NCBI RefSeq assembly: GCF_000687995.1
Contig: NZ_JIAC01000001.1
Span: 2,418,001-2,482,000, forward strand
Length of the DNA: 64,000 nt
Origin: Selenomonas ruminantium AC2024
GTDB taxonomy: Bacteria > Bacillota > Negativicutes > Selenomonadales > Selenomonadaceae
Reading direction: 5' to 3'
The stretch's first letter is position 1; each line of letters begins with the position of its first letter. Made by a program: the position numbers and the translations under genes. Below, piece by piece: positions 28,401-36,304 of the stretch. The notes beneath the pieces were generated by a model. That model worked only from the letters and a program-made list of their open reading frames with translations, searched no databases and had not been told where the DNA came from.

Positions 28401-28952
28401 TTAGGATTCCTGTGCAGGCTGTTTGGGCTTCGATGCTTTCTGCACTTTCGGTGCAACAATCATCGTCATATTTTTTCCTTCAAGTTTGGCATTGCGTTCA
28501 ATGGAAACACGGTCGCCCAGTGCTTCTGCCACACGGCCCAGGACAGTTTTGCCCAGTTCCGGATGGGAGAGCTCACGGCCACGGAACATAATCGTCACTT
28601 TGACTTTGTTCCCTTCCTCTACGAAACGAAGTGCATTCTTCAACTTGACGTCAAAATCGTGTTGTTCAATATTGGGGCGAAGCTTCACTTCTTTGATGTT
28701 AATGACCTTCTGCTTCTTCTTCGCTTCCTTTTCGCGCTTCTGCTGCTCATAACGGTACTTACCGAAGTCCATGATGCGGCAGACCGGCGGCTTAGCCTTC
28801 GGGGCAATCTCGACGAGGTCAAGATGCTGTTCCTCAGCCATGCGCAGTGCGTCCCGGGTAGCCATGATGCCCAGCTGTTCGCCTTCGGCACTGGTTACGC
28901 GCACTTCGCGGATGCGAATCTCCTCATTGATGCGTAAGGATTCTCTGCTAAT
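28401..28952 (-). CDS. infC: Translation initiation factor IF-3 with an ATT start codon
   Basis: Binds the 30S subunit, proofreads the start codon and prevents subunit joining. The first ATG/GTG in frame (GTG at 28904) would truncate the N-terminal domain. The frame is open to an ATT at 28950-28952, 9 nt behind a strong AGGAGG, and the added residues SRESLRINEEIRIREV match the conserved IF-3 N-terminus. The protein is then 183 residues with both domains. Rare ATT initiation is the classic feature by which IF-3 limits its own synthesis. Confidence 0.95.
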   Translation of the reverse strand: MSRESLRINEEIRIREVRVTSAEGEQLGIMATRDALRMAEEQHLDLVEIAPKAKPPVCRIMDFGKYRYEQQKREKEAKKKQKVINIKEVKLRPNIEQHDFDVKLKNALRFVEEGNKVKVTIMFRGRELSHPELGKTVLGRVAEALGDRVSIERNAKLEGKNMTMIVAPKVQKASKPKQPAQES

Positions 28953-28969
28953 AGTAAAACACCTCCTGC

Positions 28970-29110
28970 TTAAAGTCTACATCTCTTATCTAAACAAGAA
29001 AGAGGCGGCACAAAGCCACCTCTAAAAACTCAATGCTATAAACCCGTCTGACTCATGTTAACCGTCAGCAGGTGAGAAGCGGTGGCTTCTTCTTGTTCAC
29101 GACTTTGATA
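28970..29110 (-). promoter_or_regulatory. infC operon leader with attenuator (L20-type)
   Basis: The leader contains GAAGCCACCGCTTCTCACCTGCTGACGG, a conserved infC leader pattern. An intrinsic terminator follows (AGAGGTGGC 29015-29023 with GCCGCCTCT 29001-29009, then TTCTTGTTT). GCCACC of the first part can pair with GGTGGC of the terminator, giving an alternative fold. That supports control by transcription attenuation, probably by L20. Confidence 0.8.
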
Positions 29111-29134
29111 GTTTAGCATAGAATTTCCCGGCTG

Positions 29135-29890
29135 TCAAATATTTTTTCCAATACTTTCCTGAATAACGGCCGAAGGTGTGGTATCCAGATAGCGGCGAAA
29201 GACCTGACAGAAATTCTTGTAATCGCCAAAGCCCGTCTGCTCCGCCACCTCATATACCCGCCAGGTGCCCGCCCGCAGGAGCTTCACGGCCTGCTGCAGA
29301 CGGTACTTGGCCAGAAGTGTGCCAAAGGTCTGGCCGGTTTCTTCCTTCAACTTGCGGGAAATATAGCTTAGTGAAACAAGCTGGTCTGCGGCTATCTGCT
29401 CCAAGCTGATATGCTGCCGGTAGTTTTCCACCACAGCCTGCCAGACCGCCTGCACATAGGGATTCCGGCTCTCCTTGGCCGCAGACAGTTCCTCGGCAAA
29501 GGGCAGATTATCTTCCGCCGCCTCGCTGCCGCCAATTTTTTGCAGCAATCTTGCCAGTTCCTCATCATCCACAGGCTTCAAAAGATAATCCGCGGCCTGC
29601 AGGCGCAGGGCCTCCCGCACATAGTCAAAATCAGCAAAACTCGTAAGGTACACCAGCTTGGGCAGGATGTTTTCCTCCTGCAGCACTCTGGCCAGTTCCA
29701 GCCCATCCATATTGGGCATGCGGATATCCGTGAGCAGCACATCCGGGTGCAGGCTGCGAATAAGTGGCAGAGCCTCGGCGCCGTCAGCAGCCTCTCCCAC
29801 GACTTCGGCGCCTACCGCTTCCCAGTCAAAGGTGGCGATAAGTCCCTGCCGGATGATATCCTCGTCTTCTACAATCACAATGCGCAACAT
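29135..29890 (-). CDS. Response regulator, AraC-type (YesN/HptR-like)
   Basis: A 251-residue transcription factor. The receiver domain (1-120) has the acidic pair EDED, the phospho-acceptor aspartate in LLTDIRMPNMDGLEL and the lysine in YLLKPVDDEEL. The C-terminal AraC helix-turn-helix pair (about 150-245) includes LVSLSYISRKLKEETGQTF and GFGDYKNFCQVFRR. It lies 5 bp behind the sensor kinase gene and is its evident partner. By analogy with HptARS it may activate a sugar-phosphate transporter, but the target genes are not in this window. Confidence 0.9.
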   Translation of the reverse strand: MLRIVIVEDEDIIRQGLIATFDWEAVGAEVVGEAADGAEALPLIRSLHPDVLLTDIRMPNMDGLELARVLQEENILPKLVYLTSFADFDYVREALRLQAADYLLKPVDDEELARLLQKIGGSEAAEDNLPFAEELSAAKESRNPYVQAVWQAVVENYRQHISLEQIAADQLVSLSYISRKLKEETGQTFGTLLAKYRLQQAVKLLRAGTWRVYEVAEQTGFGDYKNFCQVFRRYLDTTPSAVIQESIGKNI

Positions 29891-29895
29891 GAATC

Positions 29896-31428
29896 CTACT
29901 CCCCTTTTGCCCTTTGATATGGCAGGCAGATGGTCACGCAGTTCTGCCCAGCCTCCTCCCGGATGCTTACCCCATAATCCCGGCCATAGAGCAGCTGTAT
30001 CCGGCGGTGAATGTTAAAGAGCCCTGTATGCTCCGTAATGTTTTCCTCCATCTGCAGCATTTTCTGCCAATCGGCCAAGGCCTCTGACGAAAAGCCCGGC
30101 CCCTTATCGCAGACAGCGACCTGCAGATTTTCGCCCTGCCGGGAAATGACCAAACGGATATGCTTTATTCCGCTTTTATCGGCGCCATACTTTATGGCAT
30201 TTTCCAATACCGGCTGGAATAGCAGTTTGGGTATCTCTGCCTCCCAGACCTCCGAGTCAATCTCCTCGGTAAAATCCAGCCGCTTGCCAAAACGGTACTG
30301 CTGAATTTCCAAATAGCGGTGAACGTAATCCAAATCATCCGCCAGACGCACCTGCTGAACGGAATTGTTGATGCTGTAGCGCAGCAAAGCCGACAGGGCC
30401 ATCACCATTTTCACCGCCGCTGCCGGGTTCAGCTTAACCATATACTTGATGTTTTCCAGCGTATTAAACAGAAAATGCGGATTGAACTGGGACACGAGTT
30501 CCCGCATCTCTGCTTTCGAGGTGAGTTTTTCCACGGTCTGAGCCCGCAGGCGGCTCTCGCGCTGCACACTCCAAAAGATGACCGGCAGCAGCACCGCCAG
30601 CAGGATGAGTAGCAGCATACCGCCCATAAAGTAGCGCACGAGCAGGCTGCGCACCGGCGTGATGGCGAGCACCCGCACGCCATAGGGCAAATGGCTCTGC
30701 GTCACATAGTAGACCTCCTGCTCCACTTCCGCCAGACCACCATTCAGCCCACAGACCAGCGGCAGCAATTTTCCCTGACCGTCCACTGGCACACTTCCCT
30801 GGGCAGCTGCCTGATTGTAATATGCATCCGTCACCACCAGCTTGATGCCCGGCTTTTGTCCCTGCGCCAGCATATTTTCTCCGGCAATAGCCAGCAGGAG
30901 ATAGCCTTGCAATTCATTGTTCTTATAGAGAGCCTTGCCCCGGACAAAATCCTGCTGGCGCTCCCCCATGCGCACAAATTCTGCCACTGGCTCCTGCCTT
31001 TGCCGCAAGCGCTCCATAAAGCCCCAGTTCCTATCCTGCAATGGCAGGGGCAGCTGCCTGCGGCTGCCCAAAAGCAAATTGCCCTCTGCATCCGTCAGAT
31101 AAAATTCCAGCGGCAGGCTGCTCTGATTGACCGTTTCATAAACCACACCATAGAGTGCTGCCCGGGCTTCGACGTCCTGCACCTGCCCCGTTAAAGGCAG
31201 TGCACTGGCATTGATGCGGTTTTCCAGCTGCTTCATGATTTCATCACTGTCCACCAGCAGGCGCTCAATGCGCTCAGCAGCCCCCTGACGGGCCGTATAA
31301 TTTCCCGTCAGCACGTAATGATGCCAGCTGTAGACGATTAAGAGCAGGCTGATAAGGGACAGCAAAATTGCCGGCAGCAGCGCATATTTCAGCAGTGCCC
31401 GCCGCAGTTCATCCTGAAAGTTATACAT
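29896..31428 (-). CDS. Sensor histidine kinase (YesM/HptS-like)
   Basis: 510 residues. An N-terminal membrane helix (about 12-33) is followed by a large extracytoplasmic sensor region (about 35-265), a second membrane helix (about 270-292, GGMLLLILLAVLLPVIFW), the His_kinase domain with phospho-acceptor SQFNPHFLFNTLE, and the ATPase (LFQPVLENAIKYGADKSG, VCDKGPGFS). There is no HAMP domain between the second helix and the kinase. It lies 3 bp behind the binding-lipoprotein gene, which suggests that protein delivers the signal to the periplasmic sensor. Confidence 0.92.
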   Translation of the reverse strand: MYNFQDELRRALLKYALLPAILLSLISLLLIVYSWHHYVLTGNYTARQGAAERIERLLVDSDEIMKQLENRINASALPLTGQVQDVEARAALYGVVYETVNQSSLPLEFYLTDAEGNLLLGSRRQLPLPLQDRNWGFMERLRQRQEPVAEFVRMGERQQDFVRGKALYKNNELQGYLLLAIAGENMLAQGQKPGIKLVVTDAYYNQAAAQGSVPVDGQGKLLPLVCGLNGGLAEVEQEVYYVTQSHLPYGVRVLAITPVRSLLVRYFMGGMLLLILLAVLLPVIFWSVQRESRLRAQTVEKLTSKAEMRELVSQFNPHFLFNTLENIKYMVKLNPAAAVKMVMALSALLRYSINNSVQQVRLADDLDYVHRYLEIQQYRFGKRLDFTEEIDSEVWEAEIPKLLFQPVLENAIKYGADKSGIKHIRLVISRQGENLQVAVCDKGPGFSSEALADWQKMLQMEENITEHTGLFNIHRRIQLLYGRDYGVSIREEAGQNCVTICLPYQRAKGE

Positions 31429-31431
31429 CTA

Positions 31432-32436
31432 TTATTCCCGTCCTTCTGACACCGCTTCGTAATACTGCCGGAATCTGGCCAGCAGTTCTCCCTGCACTTC
31501 CCAGCCCGCCTGTTCACCAATGGATAACAGGTCCGGGCCGCCCGCAGGGACCGCCACATCCTGCCGAACACTACGGCGGCGGAGATGATTTACAATATAC
31601 TGCTGGGTCCTGCGGCTCAGCATAAAATCCACAAAAGCCTGCGCCGCCTGCTCATGGCGGGTATTCTTTAAGATGTAGATACCGTCCGGCTCACTGACCA
31701 CACCTTCCTGCATGTAGACAATCTTCACCGGTCGTCCCTGGGCAGTTTCATAAAGCGCCGCTTCCTCAAAGGTGCAGCCCGCCACACATTTTCCCTTGGC
31801 CACCGCTTCGCTGACCTCCTGACTGTCCGCCAGCAGGCGGCCGTTCAGATTCCGGCAGAACTTGCGGATGTACGTCCAGCCATCTTCCGGCTCCTCCTTC
31901 CCCATGACCGCCAGCATATTCAGCAAATGGGCATAGGAAGAAGAGGATGCCGCGGGGTCTGCAAAGGCGATGCGCCCGGCCAAGGACTTGTTGAGCAAAT
32001 CCTTATAGCCGCGGATTTCCATATTTCCCAGCAGATTGGTATTCACCAGCAGCACGCTGGGCACATTCGTAAAAGGAGTCATCCGGCCATCTTCGTTGCG
32101 GAACTGCGGCAAAAGCATCTCCTCCTCGGGAGAGTGATAGACCGCAAATAAATCCCGCTGCTCTGACACTTTGGAAATGGAACCGCCCCAGAGGACATCG
32201 GCCTGACCGGGTTGTTCCTGTGCAATCCGCTCCAACAGTTCTCCGGTTCCTCCAGTCACTATCCGCACGGAAATCCCTGTCTGCCCCTCGAATTCATCCA
32301 CCAATGGCTGGATAAAACTTTGCGGATGCGGTGAATACACCACCAGTTCCTCTCCTGCTTCATCCGCCGCTTGCCCGCAGCCGTCCGCCCACAGGGCGCA
32401 GCATAATATCATTATATAACAAATTATTTTTCGCAT
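31432..32436 (-). CDS. Binding lipoprotein of ABC type 1/6 fold (HptA/Fbp-like), probable sensor accessory
   Basis: A 334-residue periplasmic-binding-protein-fold lipoprotein. It has a signal peptide with a cysteine in ALWADGC (-3 Ala is unusual for a lipobox), then EELVVYSPHPQSFIQPLVDEF, typical of iron/phosphonate/sugar-phosphate binding proteins. I start at the ATG at 32436, 7 nt from GGAGG (32444-32448). No permease or ATPase gene follows; instead it heads an operon with a YesM-type kinase and an AraC-type regulator. That is the HptA-HptS-HptR layout, in which the binding protein senses external hexose phosphate. The ligand is inferred by analogy; iron is the alternative. Confidence 0.82.
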   Translation of the reverse strand: MRKIICYIMILCCALWADGCGQAADEAGEELVVYSPHPQSFIQPLVDEFEGQTGISVRIVTGGTGELLERIAQEQPGQADVLWGGSISKVSEQRDLFAVYHSPEEEMLLPQFRNEDGRMTPFTNVPSVLLVNTNLLGNMEIRGYKDLLNKSLAGRIAFADPAASSSSYAHLLNMLAVMGKEEPEDGWTYIRKFCRNLNGRLLADSQEVSEAVAKGKCVAGCTFEEAALYETAQGRPVKIVYMQEGVVSEPDGIYILKNTRHEQAAQAFVDFMLSRRTQQYIVNHLRRRSVRQDVAVPAGGPDLLSIGEQAGWEVQGELLARFRQYYEAVSEGRE

Positions 32437-32534
32437 ATCCCAGCCTCCTTCCCTATAGTACCATAAACTCCTCCCGGATGATACCAATCCAGCCCAACTG
32501 TTCAAAATCTAGGATAATTATCCGTTTTTCACGA

Positions 32535-32563
32535 TTGTAAAAGCAAGAACAACTCGTTATAAT
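32535..32563 (+). promoter_or_regulatory. Promoter of the exported HAD phosphatase gene
   Basis: TTGTAA (32535-32540), a 17-bp spacer and TATAAT (32558-32563) in the divergent intergenic region. Confidence 0.75.
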
Positions 32564-32605
32564 CAATACGTAATCATTCAAAAAGCCAAAGGGGATTGAT
32601 GAAAA

Positions 32606-33697
32606 ATGATGAAACTGAGCAAGAAAAAAATTCTGGCCTGCGCGCTGGCCGCTTCCATGAGCTGGGGATTTGCTTATCATGCAGACGCTGCCACCCGCAG
32701 CGAAATCGCCGCCATCCATGTGGAAAAGGCCAAGGACTTCAAATATTGGAGTGACAACGCACCGGCTAAGAAGCAGCTCATTGAATATGTGCAGGACGTT
32801 ACCAACAAGAAGAGCCCCAACTACATTCCGGTTGAAGACCGCATTGCCGTCTTCGACTGTGACGGCACTCTGATGTGCGAAACGGCGCCCTTCTACTTCG
32901 ACTGGATGCTCTGCCTCCACCGCATGCAGAACGACCCGACTTATAAACCCTCTGCCGAAGAAAAGAAACTGGCGCAGGAATTTGCCACCGCCATTGCCAA
33001 TCACAAAGTCACCGACGAAATGGATGAGCTGAAAAACAACAAGATTTTCCCGAAAATCTTTGCCGGCATGACGCCGGAAGCTTATCAGGCTTACGTGGAC
33101 AAATACATGAAGAACAGTAATGTGCAGGGCCTCACCAACCTCAAGACCGGTGAAGCCTTCTATCTGCCCATGGCCGAAGTGGTTTCCTATCTGGACAAGC
33201 ATAACTTCACCGTCTATGTCGTGTCCGGCTGCGAGCGTGATACCGTCCGCACCTTGGTCAAGGACATCATGCCCATCCAGCCCAACCATGTGATTGGCTC
33301 TGACCACAGCTACCGCATGGAAAAACAGCCGGAAAATGTTCGGGCTGACTTCTATCAGTACACGCCTGGCGACAAACTGGTACGAGGCGACAAGCTCGTC
33401 GGCATCAATGTCAAGAGCAACAAGGTTGTCCTCATTCACCGCGAAATCGGCAAGAAACCAGTCCTGGCCTTCGGCAACAGCTCCGGTGATGCCAGCATGT
33501 TCGACTACACCATCACGGACAACAAGTACAAGGCTGCTGCCTTCACCCTGCTCTGCGACGATACGGAACGCGAGCTGGGCAACAAGGCCAAAGCAGACAA
33601 GATGAAAGCCTCCGCTCAAAAACACGGCTGGACTTCCATCTCCATGAAGGACGACTTCAAAACCATCTATGGCGACAACGTAAAACGTTCGAAATAA
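32606..33697 (+). CDS. Exported HAD-superfamily phosphatase
   Basis: A 363-residue phosphohydrolase with a signal peptide (about 1-29, KKILACALAASMSWGFAYHA). HAD motif I is AVFDCDGTLM (nucleophile and acid/base aspartates), motif II is YVVSGCERDTV, and motif IV is AFGNSSGDASM. The order and cap insertion resemble phosphoserine-phosphatase-like HADs, but export implies an extracytoplasmic phosphate ester as substrate. It is divergent from the HptARS-like sensory operon, so a link between phosphate-ester cleavage and sensing is possible. A second in-frame ATG three bases later is an equally good start. Confidence 0.87.
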   Translation: MMKLSKKKILACALAASMSWGFAYHADAATRSEIAAIHVEKAKDFKYWSDNAPAKKQLIEYVQDVTNKKSPNYIPVEDRIAVFDCDGTLMCETAPFYFDWMLCLHRMQNDPTYKPSAEEKKLAQEFATAIANHKVTDEMDELKNNKIFPKIFAGMTPEAYQAYVDKYMKNSNVQGLTNLKTGEAFYLPMAEVVSYLDKHNFTVYVVSGCERDTVRTLVKDIMPIQPNHVIGSDHSYRMEKQPENVRADFYQYTPGDKLVRGDKLVGINVKSNKVVLIHREIGKKPVLAFGNSSGDASMFDYTITDNKYKAAAFTLLCDDTERELGNKAKADKMKASAQKHGWTSISMKDDFKTIYGDNVKRSK

Positions 33698-33809
33698 AGC
33701 AAGATGAAAAATCATTCGATTTTTCATCAGCCCTTACACGAAATCTAAGCGATTCTACGCCTTGCAGGCTTGACTCGCAAAGATTTTGTAGTAAAAACTT
33801 CCCCAATGA

Positions 33810-33853
33810 AAAGAGGATGTGGCGAAATCACTTCGTTCACATCCTCTTTTATT
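33810..33853. terminator. Bidirectional terminator between the HAD phosphatase gene and aroE
   Basis: AAGAGGATGTG (33811-33821) pairs with CACATCCTCTT, followed by TTATTATAA. A second, weaker hairpin (GATGAAAAATC / GATTTTTCATC, 33703-33728) lies nearer the phosphatase stop. Confidence 0.83.
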
Positions 33854-33859
33854 ATAAAA

Positions 33860-34714
33860 TCATTTATCCGTCAACGCCTGGTGCAGGGCTTCCTGCATGC
33901 AGCTCAGGTCCGGCTCAATGCCAGTCCACATTTTCAGCGCCGCAGCTCCCTGCCCGGCCAGCATTTCCTCGCCATTCACCGTCTTATGGCCATGCTCACG
34001 GGCTTCCCGCAGGAAGCGTGTCTCTGCCGGCGTATAGATGATGTCATAGACAAAAGCATCGGCTTTGACTTTTGACCAGTCAACCGGCGGGCATTCCTCC
34101 ACCTTGGGCGTCATACCCAAAGGCGTAGTGTTGACCAGAAGGTCTGCGGCTTGCAGCTTTTCAGCAAAAGCAGCATCTTCCCAATGGCAGACCGTCACCT
34201 TGCCATAAGCGGAAAACTCGTCTGCCAAGGGCTGGGCCTTGGCAGGATTGCGCACACCGAGCACCACTTCGCCGGCACCGGCCTTGATAAGCCCCCAGAT
34301 AACGGCACGGGCCGCGCCGCCTGCCCCTAAGAGCACGGCCAGCTTATTTGACATGTCAATTTTACGGGAAACGAGTGCCCCCATAAAGCCCAGACAGTCC
34401 GTATTATACCCCGTCAATTTTCCCTTATCGTTGACCACGGTATTGACAGCCCCGATAATCTTCGCCGCCTCGTCAATCTCGTCCAGCAAGGGCATAATGG
34501 CGGACTTATGGGGAATGGTCACATTCCAGCCCCGATAATGCAAGGCTTTAAGTCCGGCCACCGCCGCCGGCAAATCCTCTGGCTGCACAGGCAGAGCTGT
34601 ATAATTATAGTCAAGATTTGACTTGTCAATCGCTGCATTCTGCAGTACGGGCGACAGGGAATGGGCAATAGGCCAGCCGATAACGCCTAGGTTCTGGGTG
34701 GTTCCGGTAATCAT
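33860..34714 (-). CDS. aroE: Shikimate dehydrogenase
   Basis: Reduces 3-dehydroshikimate to shikimate with NADPH, the fourth step of aromatic synthesis. It has 284 residues. The substrate domain has GWPIAHSLSPVLQN and GWNVTIPHKSAIMPLLDE (catalytic lysine); the cofactor domain has LLGAGGAARAVIWGL and later VNTTPLGMTP. Its start overlaps the pncB stop by one base, implying co-transcription. Two TGACAWGTCA-type palindromes lie inside the gene (34348-34359 and 34618-34629). Confidence 0.96.
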   Translation of the reverse strand: MITGTTQNLGVIGWPIAHSLSPVLQNAAIDKSNLDYNYTALPVQPEDLPAAVAGLKALHYRGWNVTIPHKSAIMPLLDEIDEAAKIIGAVNTVVNDKGKLTGYNTDCLGFMGALVSRKIDMSNKLAVLLGAGGAARAVIWGLIKAGAGEVVLGVRNPAKAQPLADEFSAYGKVTVCHWEDAAFAEKLQAADLLVNTTPLGMTPKVEECPPVDWSKVKADAFVYDIIYTPAETRFLREAREHGHKTVNGEEMLAGQGAAALKMWTGIEPDLSCMQEALHQALTDK

Positions 34715-36171
34715 CAGGCATGCTCCTCACGGGTTTTGGACAGAAGTTCCATCTTGAGCTCATAATAATCCGGTGTCATATCGAGATAATGACGGTGCGG
34801 ATTTTCAAAGCGCTGCTCCTCTTCCCAAATCTCGCCATCGAGCTGTGCTTTTACATAGTCACGAATTTCATCGAGATTTGGCAGTTCTTCTACACGCTTG
34901 CCCTGACGCACATAGAGCTTGCGCAGGTTTTTGAGCGTGCAGTTTTCAAAGGTGCGATTCTTCCAAGGTTTCTGCGGGTCCACATAGCGGAAAGGCTCGC
35001 TCATGTCAATCGGCTCACCGCAGATGGCCATCATATCCGCCACAGCCTTGCCATCGGCATCATAGACACGGTACAAATCCTTCAGTCCCGGATTCGTAAT
35101 CTTCTCCACGTTTTCCGAAACCTTGATGCGCGGCGCAAACTCACCGTTTTCCCCGACTGCCGCGAGTTTATAGACTGCACCAAACACCGGCTCGGACTTG
35201 GCCGTAATCAGGCGCTCGCCGATGCCGAAACTGTCAATGCAGGCACCCTGATTCAGCAGAGAAGCCACGGTGAATTCATCGAGGCTGTTGGACACGACAA
35301 TCATGCAGTCCTCAAGGCCTGCCGCATCGAGCATCTTGCGGACTTTCTTGGAGAGATACGCCAGGTCACCGGAATCAATGCGGATGCCCTTGAGGCGTTT
35401 GCCCATGGGCTCTAAAATCTCATGCGCCACGCGGATGGCATTGGGAATGCCGGAGTGAATGACATCGTAAGTATCGACCAAGAGCACCGTGGCATCCGGA
35501 TAGGTTTCTGCATAGGTCTTGAAGGCCGTGAACTCATCCCCGTAGAACATCACCCAGCTATGCGCCATCGTGCCGGAGATGGGAATGTTAAACATCTGAC
35601 CGGCAGATACCGTAGCCGTTCCCACTACGCCGCCGATATAGGCCGCACGGGCACCATACGTTGCCGCATCCATGTTATGGGCACGGCGGGCACCGAAGTC
35701 TGACACCGCCCGGCCCTGCGCTGCTTTGACAATGCGGCGCGCTTTGGTCGCAATCAGCGACTGATGGTTAACCTGTGCCAGAATAGCCGTTTCCACCAGC
35801 TGGGCATCAATCAGCGGCGCTACGACCGTAATGCAGGGCTCGTTTGGATACATAATCGTGCCTTCGGGCATAGCATAGATATCCCCGCTGAAGTGGAAGT
35901 TTTCCAGATAGTTCAAGAACTCTTCCGAAAACATTTTCTGCTGACGGAAATACTCTACATCCTCCTTGGAGAACTCCATGTTCTCCACATACTCAATGAC
36001 CTGCTCCAGCCCGGCAAAGATGGCAAAGCCCCCCTTGTCCGGATTGGCCCGGTAGAATACATCAAAGGCCACCTGTACATCTTTATCGTGGTCCTGAAAA
36101 TAACCATTGGCCATGGTCATTTCATAGAAATCCATCATCATGGTTATATTGCGTTTATCAAACTGTGTCAA
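34714..36171 (-). CDS. pncB: Nicotinate phosphoribosyltransferase
   Basis: Makes nicotinate mononucleotide from nicotinate and PRPP in NAD salvage. It has 485 residues from a TTG start at 36171, which stands 7 nt behind GGAGG (36179-36183). Family features are FDKRNITMMMDFYEMTMANG, SDFGARRAHNMDAATYGARA with the catalytic histidine region, SGTMAHSWVM and GIRIDSGDLAYLSKK. It is co-transcribed with aroE, a pairing with no evident pathway logic. Confidence 0.94.
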   Translation of the reverse strand: MTQFDKRNITMMMDFYEMTMANGYFQDHDKDVQVAFDVFYRANPDKGGFAIFAGLEQVIEYVENMEFSKEDVEYFRQQKMFSEEFLNYLENFHFSGDIYAMPEGTIMYPNEPCITVVAPLIDAQLVETAILAQVNHQSLIATKARRIVKAAQGRAVSDFGARRAHNMDAATYGARAAYIGGVVGTATVSAGQMFNIPISGTMAHSWVMFYGDEFTAFKTYAETYPDATVLLVDTYDVIHSGIPNAIRVAHEILEPMGKRLKGIRIDSGDLAYLSKKVRKMLDAAGLEDCMIVVSNSLDEFTVASLLNQGACIDSFGIGERLITAKSEPVFGAVYKLAAVGENGEFAPRIKVSENVEKITNPGLKDLYRVYDADGKAVADMMAICGEPIDMSEPFRYVDPQKPWKNRTFENCTLKNLRKLYVRQGKRVEELPNLDEIRDYVKAQLDGEIWEEEQRFENPHRHYLDMTPDYYELKMELLSKTREEHA

Positions 36172-36258
36172 AAGGACACCTCCAGTATGCGGCAAAGCCG
36201 TTATCGATTAAATCATACCTTTGTATTATACCATTTTAAGACCAGGTAAGCAAAAGCA

Positions 36259-36297
36259 AAAAGCACATGTTCCTCGCGCAAAGGAACATGTGCTTTT
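36259..36297 (-). terminator. Terminator of leuS
   Basis: A perfect 15-bp stem (AAAAGCACATGTTCC, 36259-36273 with 36283-36297), followed on the minus strand by TGCTTTTGC. Confidence 0.85.
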
Positions 36298-36304
36298 CTA
36301 ACGC

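Noticed and set aside
33710-33860. Possible small RNA between the phosphatase gene and aroE
   Set aside because: The two hairpins are adequately explained as terminators of convergent genes, and no promoter was found.
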